Of a stretch of 64,000 nt of DNA, positions 17,002 through 26,896 are shown one piece after another. Positions within the stretch are counted from its first letter, which is position 1; each line of letters begins with the position of its first letter. The translations under genes and the position numbers were made by a program. Source of the DNA: Elusimicrobia bacterium GWD2_63_28 (lineage in GTDB: Bacteria > Elusimicrobiota > Elusimicrobia > Elusimicrobiales > UBA9959); contig MGUI01000065.1 of the NCBI GenBank assembly GCA_001799895.1, positions 62,001-126,000 on the forward strand. The letters run 5' to 3'. The notes under the pieces were generated by a model. The model was not told the DNA's origin. It did no database searches and worked only from the letters and a program-made list of their open reading frames with translations.

Positions 17002-17040
17002 CCGACACGCCCTTGTCGGGGTCGTCTGCTAGGCTATAGC
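17002..17040 (+). promoter_or_regulatory. Palindrome-promoter module shared with recQ
   Basis: CCGACA-CGCCCT-TGTCGG at 17002-17019 is followed after 10 nt by TAGGCT (17030-17035) and TATAGC (17035-17040). Against the recQ copy (6110-6077 minus strand) the 18-bp palindrome is identical and the next 18 positions match at 14. It points at the small ORF starting at 17076. Confidence 0.6.
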
Positions 17041-17075
17041 GGGTGTTAAAACCGTGCCGGGGGATCGGAGGGATT

Positions 17076-17369
17076 ATGAAATGGACCGTAAAAGAATGGA
17101 TGGCGGAAGGCTACCAGGCCCGCAAGGTGGGCGCGCTCAGGGCTTACATCTACCGCTCGCTGAACTGGCCGGATTTTTTCAAGACCGGGGGCGCGGCCTA
17201 CGAGGTAAAGTACAGCGGCTCGGCCATAGCCCTGATACGCTTCGAGGGCAAGGGGGCCACGGTAAGGACCCTGGCCGCGGCCGCCCGCTACCCGGAGATA
17301 ACCGAGCTTGACCTGGTGGAGATAGCGCTGTGGGTGAGCAAGCTGCGCTCGCAATCTCCGCTAAACTGA
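17076..17369 (+). CDS. Small protein of unknown function (97 residues)
   Basis: The ATG at 17076 has GGAGGG just upstream and gives MKWTVKEWMAEGYQ...; a longer reading from 17043 would have no ribosome site. The protein is soluble and mixed in charge, with a predicted strand-rich middle (YEVKYSGSAIALIRFEGKGATVRTL). I recognise no family. It shares a promoter/operator module with recQ. Its last nine bases overlap the end of the convergent rhomboid gene. Confidence 0.6.
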   Translation: MKWTVKEWMAEGYQARKVGALRAYIYRSLNWPDFFKTGGAAYEVKYSGSAIALIRFEGKGATVRTLAAAARYPEITELDLVEIALWVSKLRSQSPLN

Positions 17370-18032
17370 GGGCCGCTTCTGGAAGAGCCTGGACTCCATG
17401 GTGAAGCCGAAGACCGCGCCGGCGGCCAGCCCGCCGAAATGCGCCCAGTTGTCCACGATGGGGCTGAGCGAGCCGAGGACCAGCTGCAGCAGGCCCCAGC
17501 CGAGCAGGGCGTTGCCTATGCGGCGGTTGCGCGGGTAGAAAGACCCGCCGTGCCTTCGGAAGAACACCACCGCGGCCCCCATCAGGCCGAAGATGGCCCC
17601 GGAGGCCCCTACCGAGGGGCGCGGCTCCAGGAAGGCGCTGGCGAAGGAGGCCGCGAGGCCGCTGACGAAATAAATGCCCAGCGAGCGCAGCCGGCCCCAG
17701 GCCTGCTCCGAGGTCATGCCCAGCACGTAGATGGCCAGGCAGTTGCCGATAAGGTGGCCGAAGCCGGCGTGCAGGAACATGCCGGTGGCCAGCCGCCAGC
17801 TCTCGCCGCCGAAAACTTTGGGGCCGTAGATGGCGCCGGCGGCTATCACGGCCTCCCTGCTCTTCAGGGCGCCCACGCCGAGCTCCCAGCCGAAGGCCGC
17901 TATGTTCACGGCTATAAGGACCAGGGCGAAAACCGGCGCCGCTGAAAGGCCTTTTTCAAAATCTATCACCGGGGGGTTGAACGGGTCCCCGGCCAGCATG
18001 TCCGGGGTTATCATCTTTAGTTCTTCAGGCAT
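17361..18032 (-). CDS. Rhomboid family intramembrane serine protease
   Basis: 223 residues with about six membrane helices. The nucleophile is S144 in VGASGAIFG and the general base is H198 in NWAHFGG. WRLATGMFLHAGFGHLIGN carries the conserved first loop and HxxxN-type helix. It cleaves membrane proteins within the bilayer; substrates are unknown. Its ATG overlaps the stop codon of the preceding gene by one base, so translation is probably coupled within the four-gene unit 21861 to 17361. Confidence 0.92.
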   Translation of the reverse strand: MPEELKMITPDMLAGDPFNPPVIDFEKGLSAAPVFALVLIAVNIAAFGWELGVGALKSREAVIAAGAIYGPKVFGGESWRLATGMFLHAGFGHLIGNCLAIYVLGMTSEQAWGRLRSLGIYFVSGLAASFASAFLEPRPSVGASGAIFGLMGAAVVFFRRHGGSFYPRNRRIGNALLGWGLLQLVLGSLSPIVDNWAHFGGLAAGAVFGFTMESRLFQKRPSV

Positions 18033-18937
18033 CAGCGGCCCTCCCCGGTGTCCAGCAGCACGCCGAGGGCCAGCGCCGCCCGCCGGTCCAGCGAGCGCAG
18101 GGAATCCGGCGTGAGGTCCAGCACGTAGCGGTCCCGCACGGTCTGCCTGCGGTTGAATTCACCCAGCACGGCCCCGCCGGGCGAATAGATTATGAAGTCG
18201 GTATGCAGCAGGCCGAAGAAGCCCAGCATCATGCGGCGCAGCACCGAGAGGATGGCGGAATCCTCTTTGGCCAGGAAGAGGAACTGCCCGCCGGGGCCGA
18301 AGCCGTACCAGCGCTTGCGGAAAATATTGTTCAGCCGCTTCTTGCAGATGACGGCCAGGGCCTCGCCGCCGGGCCCGGCCACCGTGTAGGAGGCGGTGAG
18401 CAGCTGCAGGCGGGTGTCCTGGGTGACCCGGAGCAGCACCTCTTCGCGCTTGTCGTCCCTGTAGACGGTGATATGCCTCTTCCTGGAGAGCGCCTGCGCG
18501 GCCATCACCACCACCAGCGCGCTGCCGAGCCTGGCCCAAACGGCCAACAGGGCGCAGAACAGCGGGTCCAGCCCGGCCTTGCGCGCCAGGGCGTGGAGAA
18601 CGGAGAACAGCAGGAAATTCAGCAGACCAGCGGCCAGCCCGCCGAAAATGGCCAGGACATTGAGGAAGATATGGTTCGGGCGCTCTATGAACATCAGCGG
18701 CGCGCCGCCGGGGTCGGTCACGCTGTATTTCTCGCTGATGCCCAGGTGCCGCTCGTGCAGCAAGAATTTGTCGCGGGCGAAAGCGGGGTCCCCCGCCTGC
18801 TCCCGCACCGGCGGCGCGGGCGGCAGGGCCGGCGCCTCCACGGCGCCGCCGCAGCGCGGGCAGCCCAGGCGCCGCCCGGCGTATTCGTCCTTCAGGTTGT
18901 AAACGGCGCCACAGGCGCAGACGGTTCTTACGGGCAT
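18032..18937 (-). CDS. Zinc-ribbon membrane protein with scramblase/LURP1-like region
   Basis: 301 residues. The N-terminus has a zinc ribbon with two pairs, CAC (residues 7-9) and CPRC (about 26-29). A proline-rich linker precedes a beta-rich region (DKFLLHERHLGISEKYSVTDPGG) split by two or three hydrophobic helices. The second half (LLRVTQDTRLQLLTASYTVAGPGGE ... DFIIYSPGGAVLGEFNRR) resembles the LURP-one/phospholipid scramblase-like fold; this is a weak match by eye. Stop and start codons overlap with both neighbours. The function is unknown, perhaps membrane-lipid sensing. Confidence 0.6.
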   Translation of the reverse strand: MPVRTVCACGAVYNLKDEYAGRRLGCPRCGGAVEAPALPPAPPVREQAGDPAFARDKFLLHERHLGISEKYSVTDPGGAPLMFIERPNHIFLNVLAIFGGLAAGLLNFLLFSVLHALARKAGLDPLFCALLAVWARLGSALVVVMAAQALSRKRHITVYRDDKREEVLLRVTQDTRLQLLTASYTVAGPGGEALAVICKKRLNNIFRKRWYGFGPGGQFLFLAKEDSAILSVLRRMMLGFFGLLHTDFIIYSPGGAVLGEFNRRQTVRDRYVLDLTPDSLRSLDRRAALALGVLLDTGEGR

Positions 18938-20382
18938 TATTTAAGGGCCAGGGCGCGGCGCCGTATCTCGCCGGTCAGGCCGCGGAAGATGAAGGTGTGC
19001 ACCGGGTAGAGGGAATACCAGTAGAGGTTGCCGAAAAAGCCGCGGGGCTCGAAGTAGGCGGTCATGCGCAGCAGGGAGGCGTTCTCGTTCTGCGGCTTGG
19101 CCTCGAACTGCAGCCAGCCCTTGCCGGGCAACTTCATCTCCGCGCGCAGCAGCAGCAGGCGGCCCTCTATCACGCGCTCTACCCGCCAGAAATCCAGCGC
19201 CTCGCCCTGGTGTATCACGTCGGGGTGGCGCCGGCCGCGCCGCAGGCCCACCCCGCCCACTAGCCTGTCCTGCAGGGCCTTCAGGTCCCACAGCCACTGC
19301 GCGTAAAGCCAGCCGCGCCGGCCGCCGATGCCGGAAAAGACGGAAAAGACTGCCTCGGCCGGGGCCTCCACTTTTATGCAGTGGTCCTGCAGTATCAGGC
19401 CCTCGGTGTCTATGAAGGAGCAGGGTTTGGCGTAATGCGGCTCATAGGCGGTGGTCCAGGAAGTCTCCACGTTTTCCTCGGTGATGCGCATCAGGGCGTA
19501 CTGCACGGCGGTGCGGTAATCCAGGGGCTTTATCTCCGGGAAGATCTTCAGGGCCTCATCGGAAGAGCAGACCACGTCGTTGCGCAGGCTTTCCAGCAGG
19601 GGCCTGGCCAGTACGGAAGGAACGGGGGTTATCAGCCCGACAAGGCGCGAGCACAGGCCGGGCGACCACAAAGGGCAGGAGAAAAACAGGCGCCTCAGGC
19701 CGCGGCTTTCCGCGTAGATCTGCATCATCTCGCGGTAGGTGTGCACCCCCGCGCCTCCGATCTCTACTATCTTTCCGTCTGAAAGCGGGTTATCCAGCGC
19801 GGCCGCCAGGTAGGCCAGCACATCCCTTATGGCCAGGGGCTGGCAGCGGGTATCGCGCATGCACATGGCGCAGGGGATGAAGGGGAGCCGCTCCACCATG
19901 TAGCGTATCATCTCGAAGGAGATGCTGCCGGAACCGACGATGATGGCCGCGCGGAACTCGGTGACGTTCAGGCCGCTGCCGCGCATTATCTCACCCACGC
20001 GGTGACGCGAGTGCAGGTGGTGGGAAAGCCCCGCCGCGTCGGCGCCGAGCCCGCCCAGATAGATTATTTTCTTTACCCCGGCCGCTACGGCCGCCGCGGC
20101 GAAATTGCGGGCGGAAGTTTCTTCGAAGGCCTCAAAATCCCTGGTGTCGGCCATGGAATGCACCAGGTAGTAGGCGGCGTCAACCCCGGCCAGCGCCTCC
20201 TTGAGGCCGTGCCCGCAGAACACGTCGCCCTTGAAGATGTCCACGCTGCCCGACCAGGGCCGCCCCTCCAGGTCTTCGGGGTGGCGGGCCAGGGCGCGCA
20301 CGCGCAGCCCTTTGGCCAGCAGCCTCGGGATAAGGCGGCCGCCAATGTAGCCCGTAGGCCCGGTGACCAGGATCGTTCTCAT
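18937..20382 (-). CDS. NAD(P)-binding SDR/NmrA-like protein with C-terminal DUF2867
   Basis: 481 residues. The N-terminus is an extended Rossmann fold starting ILVTGPTGYIGGRLIP, with YYLVHSMAD and IIYLGGLG strands typical of the NmrA-like atypical SDR group. From about residue 330 a second domain (CIKVEAPAEAVFSVFSGIGG ... GEALDFWRVERVIEGRLLLLRAEMKLPGKGWLQFE ... TAYFEPRGFFGNLYWYSLYPVH) matches DUF2867, an SRPBCC-like ligand-binding domain. This fusion is common in bacteria but has no known substrate; a hydrophobic or lipid ligand is plausible. It abuts the AAA ATPase gene with no spacer. Confidence 0.82.
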   Translation of the reverse strand: MRTILVTGPTGYIGGRLIPRLLAKGLRVRALARHPEDLEGRPWSGSVDIFKGDVFCGHGLKEALAGVDAAYYLVHSMADTRDFEAFEETSARNFAAAAVAAGVKKIIYLGGLGADAAGLSHHLHSRHRVGEIMRGSGLNVTEFRAAIIVGSGSISFEMIRYMVERLPFIPCAMCMRDTRCQPLAIRDVLAYLAAALDNPLSDGKIVEIGGAGVHTYREMMQIYAESRGLRRLFFSCPLWSPGLCSRLVGLITPVPSVLARPLLESLRNDVVCSSDEALKIFPEIKPLDYRTAVQYALMRITEENVETSWTTAYEPHYAKPCSFIDTEGLILQDHCIKVEAPAEAVFSVFSGIGGRRGWLYAQWLWDLKALQDRLVGGVGLRRGRRHPDVIHQGEALDFWRVERVIEGRLLLLRAEMKLPGKGWLQFEAKPQNENASLLRMTAYFEPRGFFGNLYWYSLYPVHTFIFRGLTGEIRRRALALK

Positions 20383-21861
<1,479 letters not shown>

Positions 21862-21953
21862 TGTAGTCGGGAATTACCCAAGAAACTGCGGCTGCGCCGG
21901 ATGTATACGCAAGACCACCTGACATGGATACTCTTTAAAGATTCAGGGCTCCA

Positions 21954-22979
21954 TTAATGCGAACTCGGGGAAGGGCGAATGGATATTGGCTGCCGGCCGT
22001 TTTTGTCGTTGCCGTGATGTTCGTCATGTCTTTTATCCATCTCGCCTCCGAGCGACTTTATCAGCCAGCCGGCGTCGTCCTTGATTATCTTGAGTGCCTC
22101 GTCGGTCACGAAACGCCGGCTCTGCCTCTTGTGTTTATGCCAGTCATCGCGGTCCCAGTCGCGGAAGAAGTCGCGATAGTCGTCGTCTTTGCCGTGCACT
22201 TTCCGGAAGGCCGTCCATTCGCGCTCTTCGTCGCAGTTGGCGGGTTTGTCGCACTTGCGGCTGGCCAGTTCAAGGCGCTTTAAGAACAGCTTAAGCACAT
22301 TAACCGCAGGTTCGCATTTATCCTTCTTGGCCTTGCGCCTGTCGCAAGCGCCGTCCAGCTTTTCAGCCAGATTTATCAGCCTTATTAGATTGTTTACGAA
22401 CTTCTCATCACCTAATTGTTTCGCCCCCTGCGGGGAAAGGACATCATTTTGTTCCTGAGCCACAAGGATATCATTACGCAATCTATCAAAAGTGATTATT
22501 GGAGCTATTACAGGCACAAACGCACCTGGAGTAGAGTCATACTTCAGCACATATGAATTGGTGCTGCCGATAAAACTGTAGCCATCATAATTAGCATAGA
22601 TAATTTCAGTCCCAACGGAGTTCCGTGCCCGTATTGAAAGGTAATACTTATTATTCGATATGCCAAAAATAGTTAGTGTATATTGTCCACTGATGGCAGG
22701 AACAATAGAATACTCCATGCTTTCTGGACCTGGCTGCCCGGTTTCATCATCATCAATGGAATCAATCCCTACGCCGACATTGGGGATATCAGTAAAACTT
22801 TCTCCTGTAAAAGGGTTTTTACCAGCCTGCCGTCCCAACGGATCTTTTACGACTATCTCAACATCTATTGTTTGACTAAATGCCCCATTTATATCATATG
22901 AACCGATATCAAAATACAGGCCAGTTAAATCTCTAGCTGAAACAGGCATACTGAATAACAGGGATAACAGAATCCACAT
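21954..22979 (-). CDS. Secreted protein of unknown function
   Basis: 341 residues with a short signal peptide (about 1-15, ending SVSA-like). A beta-rich region of about 150 residues follows (IVPAISGQYTLTIFGISNNKYYLSIRARN resembles a pre-peptidase-like beta sandwich), then a charged helical region with four Cys (CDRRKAKKDKC, CDKPANC) and a His/Asp/Lys-rich tail. The first two thirds are clearly poorer in G+C than the surroundings. Preceded by an AGAGGA ribosome site; last gene of the 26551-21954 cluster. No family recognised. Confidence 0.6.
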   Translation of the reverse strand: MWILLSLLFSMPVSARDLTGLYFDIGSYDINGAFSQTIDVEIVVKDPLGRQAGKNPFTGESFTDIPNVGVGIDSIDDDETGQPGPESMEYSIVPAISGQYTLTIFGISNNKYYLSIRARNSVGTEIIYANYDGYSFIGSTNSYVLKYDSTPGAFVPVIAPIITFDRLRNDILVAQEQNDVLSPQGAKQLGDEKFVNNLIRLINLAEKLDGACDRRKAKKDKCEPAVNVLKLFLKRLELASRKCDKPANCDEEREWTAFRKVHGKDDDYRDFFRDWDRDDWHKHKRQSRRFVTDEALKIIKDDAGWLIKSLGGEMDKRHDEHHGNDKNGRQPISIRPSPSSH

Positions 22980-23004
22980 ATTTTTTCCTCTTAAAACTAT
23001 CTCA

Positions 23005-25056
23005 CTAGTTTAACTGGAACTGTCTTATTCCAAGTAACGGTTTAGTCCCATTCGGGTCATACAAAATATTGCCTGACACAGATGCACCAGAATCAGAAAC
23101 TACATATCGGCTCCCGCATTTTCCAGTAACCAGCATAAAGTGTCCGGACACACGAATAATCACAGGTCTACTCGCAAGAATATCCTGATCAATATCTTTA
23201 ATCAGAGTAGCCCTGGTTACTCCATATTCGCCGTCAGTTTTATAACCTAAATATCCGATATTTTGGCCAGAGAAGTCAGATACAGAATCAAACTTAACTG
23301 ACCCTTTCCCAACATAACCCGCATTATCTCCCAAATACTTATTCAGCGATAGCGGAGTGGCGGAGGATATGGGCAGATTATAAGCATCCCGATAGTAATT
23401 GATCAGCGTCGCTAATGCGCTAAGGCCACAACCTTTGGCACGTATGGTGAATTTATACTTCTGGTATTGCGGGTTATTGAAGATAGCCGCTTCACAACTG
23501 TATACGGGCCGATAGCTGTTTGAGTTAGCCGGCACAGTCGTGCATATATTGTCATAATGCTGGCTAGCCCAGGTCGAGGAGGACTGCTTAAAATCATCGT
23601 TCGGCAGTTTGCCGCAGCAGGTGAAGGTAACGCTGCTGGCCGTGACTTCGCATGACGGGCAGGTGGCCGTCACTTTATACTCCGCTGGAAGGTTGCCCAA
23701 TTTTAATTGCACACCGGCAAGGCCGTTCGCGTCTGTGGTTTCGCTCTGCTTGCTAAGCACCTGACCGGTCGCGCCTTGGGGATAGGCGGAAATAGCGAAA
23801 TCCACCCCTATCTTGTAAGCTGGTTCAGAATTGCCTGTCACAAGACTGTTAAGCTGCGTGCTCCAATCACCGACATTCACTATCCGACTAACAGTCTCTC
23901 CGACCGGGGAAAGGAAATATTTTTTCTGTGTCCCGCCCCCCTGGACATACCGAGCCAGGAACGGTCCGCTATCCGGAACTCCGCTCATCCCGTCAGAAAC
24001 GACATATATCCTGCCCTGGTCGTCCACATAAAAGGGGAGAATATCCATATTGTTTATCCCCTTGTTCCAGACCAGGCTCCCATCCAACCCCGAAACTTTT
24101 CCAAGCCAGTACCCCGATCCGCTGGTTCCTAGGCCCATAAAATAAAAATCCCCGGCACCGTCAGCCACCCCGTTAAACGCAAACACCTCCCCTGGGATAT
24201 ACCTCTCCCATTCAGTAAGCCCGTCACCCGACACCCGTCTTACTCCTATAGCTATGGTTTGCTGGGAGGCATCAAACCATGAGAGATATACGCCGCCGGC
24301 AGGTATGGCAGTAAAACTGAACGGTAGAAATCCGATCCGATTATCCGGGGGCCTGCTCCACAATAGATTCAACCCGCCATCATACTTCATATAGGCCGGA
24401 CCGGAAGGCACCATCTTGGCATGAACAAAATACAGGTTGCCTTCCGCGTCCACGCGCATTTCGGCGAACAAACAACTGTTGCCGCCAGGCATTGGCGGGC
24501 CACCAGTAGACGGCACCGTTACCGTCTTCAACAGGTTCAGTTCGGTGTCCAGTCTCTGTATGGCAACCTGGAAAGCCCCCCTGGCCGCATCGAAATATTC
24601 CACTGCCACATAAATATTACTACCGTCGGCATTGCCGGCTACCCCCAGGGCGGCCGGGGAAACAGCCGAAGAATACGGGGCAGTATATGATTTCACCACG
24701 TTGCCGGCGGAATTATATTTCAAAACCATGGCGGCCCCGCGCATCATATCCGTCACCGCGACATAAGCGTTATTGCCGCTATCGACCGCAAGGCCTGTGT
24801 CATGGAACAACCCCGAAGCGTAAGGGAAACTCCACATTGCGGAACCGTCGGCTTTTATCCTGGTGATGGCGTCAACGGAGGCGATATAAAAGCCGCCGTC
24901 AGGCAGGGGCTTATATCCTCCGACATCAAAATATTCCGACGCATTCTCTATCTTTTTTAAACCATACGCCCCGTCCAGCTCAGGCGCCTGCGCGGCGTAG
25001 ACGGGAAATACCGCAACCATGGAAAGCAATCCGGCTATTATCGTCCCGACAGACAT
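23005..25056 (-). CDS. Secreted beta-propeller protein with C-terminal C39-like peptidase domain
   Basis: 683 residues with a signal peptide (about 1-21, ending VYA). Residues about 40-390 are repeated strand blocks (ADGSAMWSFPY, DAEGNLYFVHAK, DGAGDFYFMGLG, DDQGRIYVVSDG) typical of a propeller. An Ig-like region with four Cys follows (TATCPSCEVTASSVTFTCC). The last 180 residues carry a papain-like triad of the peptidase C39 type: Cys in AKGCGLSALATLINYY, His in VSGHFMLVTGK and Asp in YVVSDSG. Bacteriocin-maturation C39 enzymes are cytosolic parts of ABC exporters; this one is exported and free-standing. Lower G+C than the flanks. Its start overlaps the end of the PorV-like gene. Confidence 0.7.
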   Translation of the reverse strand: MSVGTIIAGLLSMVAVFPVYAAQAPELDGAYGLKKIENASEYFDVGGYKPLPDGGFYIASVDAITRIKADGSAMWSFPYASGLFHDTGLAVDSGNNAYVAVTDMMRGAAMVLKYNSAGNVVKSYTAPYSSAVSPAALGVAGNADGSNIYVAVEYFDAARGAFQVAIQRLDTELNLLKTVTVPSTGGPPMPGGNSCLFAEMRVDAEGNLYFVHAKMVPSGPAYMKYDGGLNLLWSRPPDNRIGFLPFSFTAIPAGGVYLSWFDASQQTIAIGVRRVSGDGLTEWERYIPGEVFAFNGVADGAGDFYFMGLGTSGSGYWLGKVSGLDGSLVWNKGINNMDILPFYVDDQGRIYVVSDGMSGVPDSGPFLARYVQGGGTQKKYFLSPVGETVSRIVNVGDWSTQLNSLVTGNSEPAYKIGVDFAISAYPQGATGQVLSKQSETTDANGLAGVQLKLGNLPAEYKVTATCPSCEVTASSVTFTCCGKLPNDDFKQSSSTWASQHYDNICTTVPANSNSYRPVYSCEAAIFNNPQYQKYKFTIRAKGCGLSALATLINYYRDAYNLPISSATPLSLNKYLGDNAGYVGKGSVKFDSVSDFSGQNIGYLGYKTDGEYGVTRATLIKDIDQDILASRPVIIRVSGHFMLVTGKCGSRYVVSDSGASVSGNILYDPNGTKPLLGIRQFQLN

Positions 25057-25961
25057 CAGAATGCAGCTCCCAGGCTCAGCCTATGCGTCTTTCCGATATC
25101 GCCGAACGGGGTTACAGCGTAATCAAGTGCCATCCCCCTTAGTTTAAACCCGAAGCCGGCTTTAAACCCGCCGGCATCAGCCACTCCGGAAACTCCGGCG
25201 GCGGCACCGGCCAGATAGCCGGCACGCATAAAAAGAGTATCGAACACGGCGTATTCGCTGCCGAAGCTGAAAACAGTTTTCTTTTCGTTCACCTGCCTGC
25301 TTACGTCCACCGAGAGCAGCACATTATCCAGGAGCATATAGCCCGCGCCGGCGCGCGCGGTCAACGGCAGGGCGGAGCCTTCGTCCAGAAACTGCATCTT
25401 AGGCCCGAGATTCTGCACGGCAAATCCGAGGCCGAGGCCTTTTACCGGCGTTTTATACTGCCAGCCGGCGTCCACGGCCCAGCCGTTGGCCGATTCGCCG
25501 GCTATGCGGCTGGTGATGTATTTGAAGTTGAGACCGAGGCCGGACCGGGAGGTGACCGGCCGCGCGTAGGCCAGGTTTATGGCGGTGTCGGAAGCCTGGA
25601 AGGAGCCGGTGGCCTCACGGTTGGCGCCACGTCCCTCGATGGAAGACTGGCCGAGATAGTTTACGCCGAGGCCGATGTTGCCTTTGGCCGCGGGCCGCGA
25701 ATAACCGAGGAAATTATAGCTGACGCCTTCCACCAGCTCGGCGCGGGTGAAGCCGGCGGCGCTTCTTTTAAGGTTCGCCAAGCCGGCCGGGTTATAAGAG
25801 ATGGCGTTTATATCACCGGCTACTGCCGTGAAAGCCCCTCCGAGACCGGCGGCCCTGGCGCCGGAGCCGAGCTTGAGGAAAGAAGCGGTGGTCCCGCCGG
25901 CAAAAACAACGGCGGGGGCTATAAGAAGAACGACTGCGGCCAGCAGACGCTTTTTCTTCAT
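25056..25961 (-). CDS. PorV/PorQ-type outer-membrane beta-barrel protein
   Basis: 301 residues with a signal peptide (about 1-21). The start of the mature protein, FLKLGSGARAAGLGGAFTAVAGDINAISYNPAGLA, is the PorV/PorQ (UPF0164) signature, followed by alternating strands to a terminal aromatic residue (LSLGAAF). In Bacteroidetes, PorV shuttles type IX secretion cargo; similar barrels occur widely in other diderms without a full T9SS. The gene overlaps the upstream FlgD-like gene by four bases (ATGA) and the downstream propeller gene by a base, so it very likely works with them. Confidence 0.85.
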   Translation of the reverse strand: MKKKRLLAAVVLLIAPAVVFAGGTTASFLKLGSGARAAGLGGAFTAVAGDINAISYNPAGLANLKRSAAGFTRAELVEGVSYNFLGYSRPAAKGNIGLGVNYLGQSSIEGRGANREATGSFQASDTAINLAYARPVTSRSGLGLNFKYITSRIAGESANGWAVDAGWQYKTPVKGLGLGFAVQNLGPKMQFLDEGSALPLTARAGAGYMLLDNVLLSVDVSRQVNEKKTVFSFGSEYAVFDTLFMRAGYLAGAAAGVSGVADAGGFKAGFGFKLRGMALDYAVTPFGDIGKTHRLSLGAAF

Positions 25962-26551
25962 TTGATCACCGCGCAGCGCCCGGTTTTCTTCAGGGTTTTA
26001 TCTCCCCGTCTGGCGGTCATACTGAAGATGTAAACGCCGCTGCCGACGTTCCTGACGTCCCAGGGATATTCATAAGCGTATTGTGGGCCCTGACCGTCGT
26101 CTATAAGCTGCGGCGGAGCAGCCAGTACTGTTTCATGGACCATATCCCCGGAAACGTCGTAGATCTTCAACTCCACTTTGTCGGCCAGGCCGGTTTCAAT
26201 ATGAAAGGTGGGGTTGGTCTTCTTCGCTGGGTTGGGAAAACAATAGACCTCGCCCAGGCTGAAGCCCGGGTCAGCCGCTGCGGGCACTGAAGAAACACCG
26301 GCGGATCTGACAACTGACGGTATGGACAAGGCGCGATTTTCGGCTGCGCTCCTGGCGTAGCCGCGCAGTTTTTCGGCGCGTTCTTTTCTGTCTATGGAAC
26401 GCTTTAAAATCTGTTTGTAGTTATCGGGAGTGGACGTGGAATTATAAAGCTCGTAGAACTTTCCGGCTTGCTTGTCCGCGGCGAAAGATACGCCGTGCGA
26501 GAAGACAAGTGTCAGGAATATAACAGCGGCGATGCCGGCAACCGTTTTCAT
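25958..26551 (-). CDS. Secreted protein with FlgD-like/T9SS-type C-terminal domain
   Basis: 197 residues with a signal peptide (about 1-24). The first 70 mature residues are helical and charged. The C-terminal domain (YCFPNPAKKTNPTFHIETG ... VELKIYDVSGDMVHE ... YPWDVRNVGSGVYIFSMTARRG) has the PNP start, the IYDVSG strand and the GVYIF strand of FlgD-Ig-like or T9SS type A sorting domains. In those systems the domain directs or anchors cargo at the cell surface. First gene of the cluster with PorV, propeller-C39 and unknown secreted protein. Confidence 0.75.
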   Translation of the reverse strand: MKTVAGIAAVIFLTLVFSHGVSFAADKQAGKFYELYNSTSTPDNYKQILKRSIDRKERAEKLRGYARSAAENRALSIPSVVRSAGVSSVPAAADPGFSLGEVYCFPNPAKKTNPTFHIETGLADKVELKIYDVSGDMVHETVLAAPPQLIDDGQGPQYAYEYPWDVRNVGSGVYIFSMTARRGDKTLKKTGRCAVIK

Positions 26552-26777
26552 GTATTGATTTCAAACCGTAAATCCAATACTATGATTAACTTTGCGACCT
26601 TGTCAAATGAACAGGATAAATGAATATTTTCTTTGCTATTTAATGATTATATTGGCGGGCCGCTTATAGCCCCCCTTGATGGAGCGGAAGGCGAAGGTTT
26701 GCAGCATTGTGGGCCACTTCGGGCCTGCAATATGTTCATGAACGCTGATTTTAAGGGAGTCTTGTCGTCGGAGAATT

Positions 26778-26852
26778 TGGTGCGCCCGGCAGGAATCGAA
26801 CCTGCACTAGAAGCTTCGGAGGCTCCTGTGATATCCATTTCACCACGGGCGC
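26778..26852 (-). tRNA. tRNA-Arg (anticodon CCG)
   Basis: On the minus strand a full cloverleaf is seen: acceptor GCGCCCG/CGGGCGC, D-stem GTGA/TCAC, anticodon stem GGAGC/GCTTC with loop CTCCGAA (anticodon CCG, reads CGG), T-arm GCAGG-TTCGATT-CCTGC, discriminator A and an encoded CCA. The rest of the 346-bp gap (26552-26896) is AT-richer; apart from a possible TTGCAG...CTGCAA hairpin near 26699-26730 I see nothing more in it. Confidence 0.95.
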
Positions 26853-26896
26853 CCAATCTTTCCGCGCTGCTACCGCTATATTATAGCCAAATTCCC

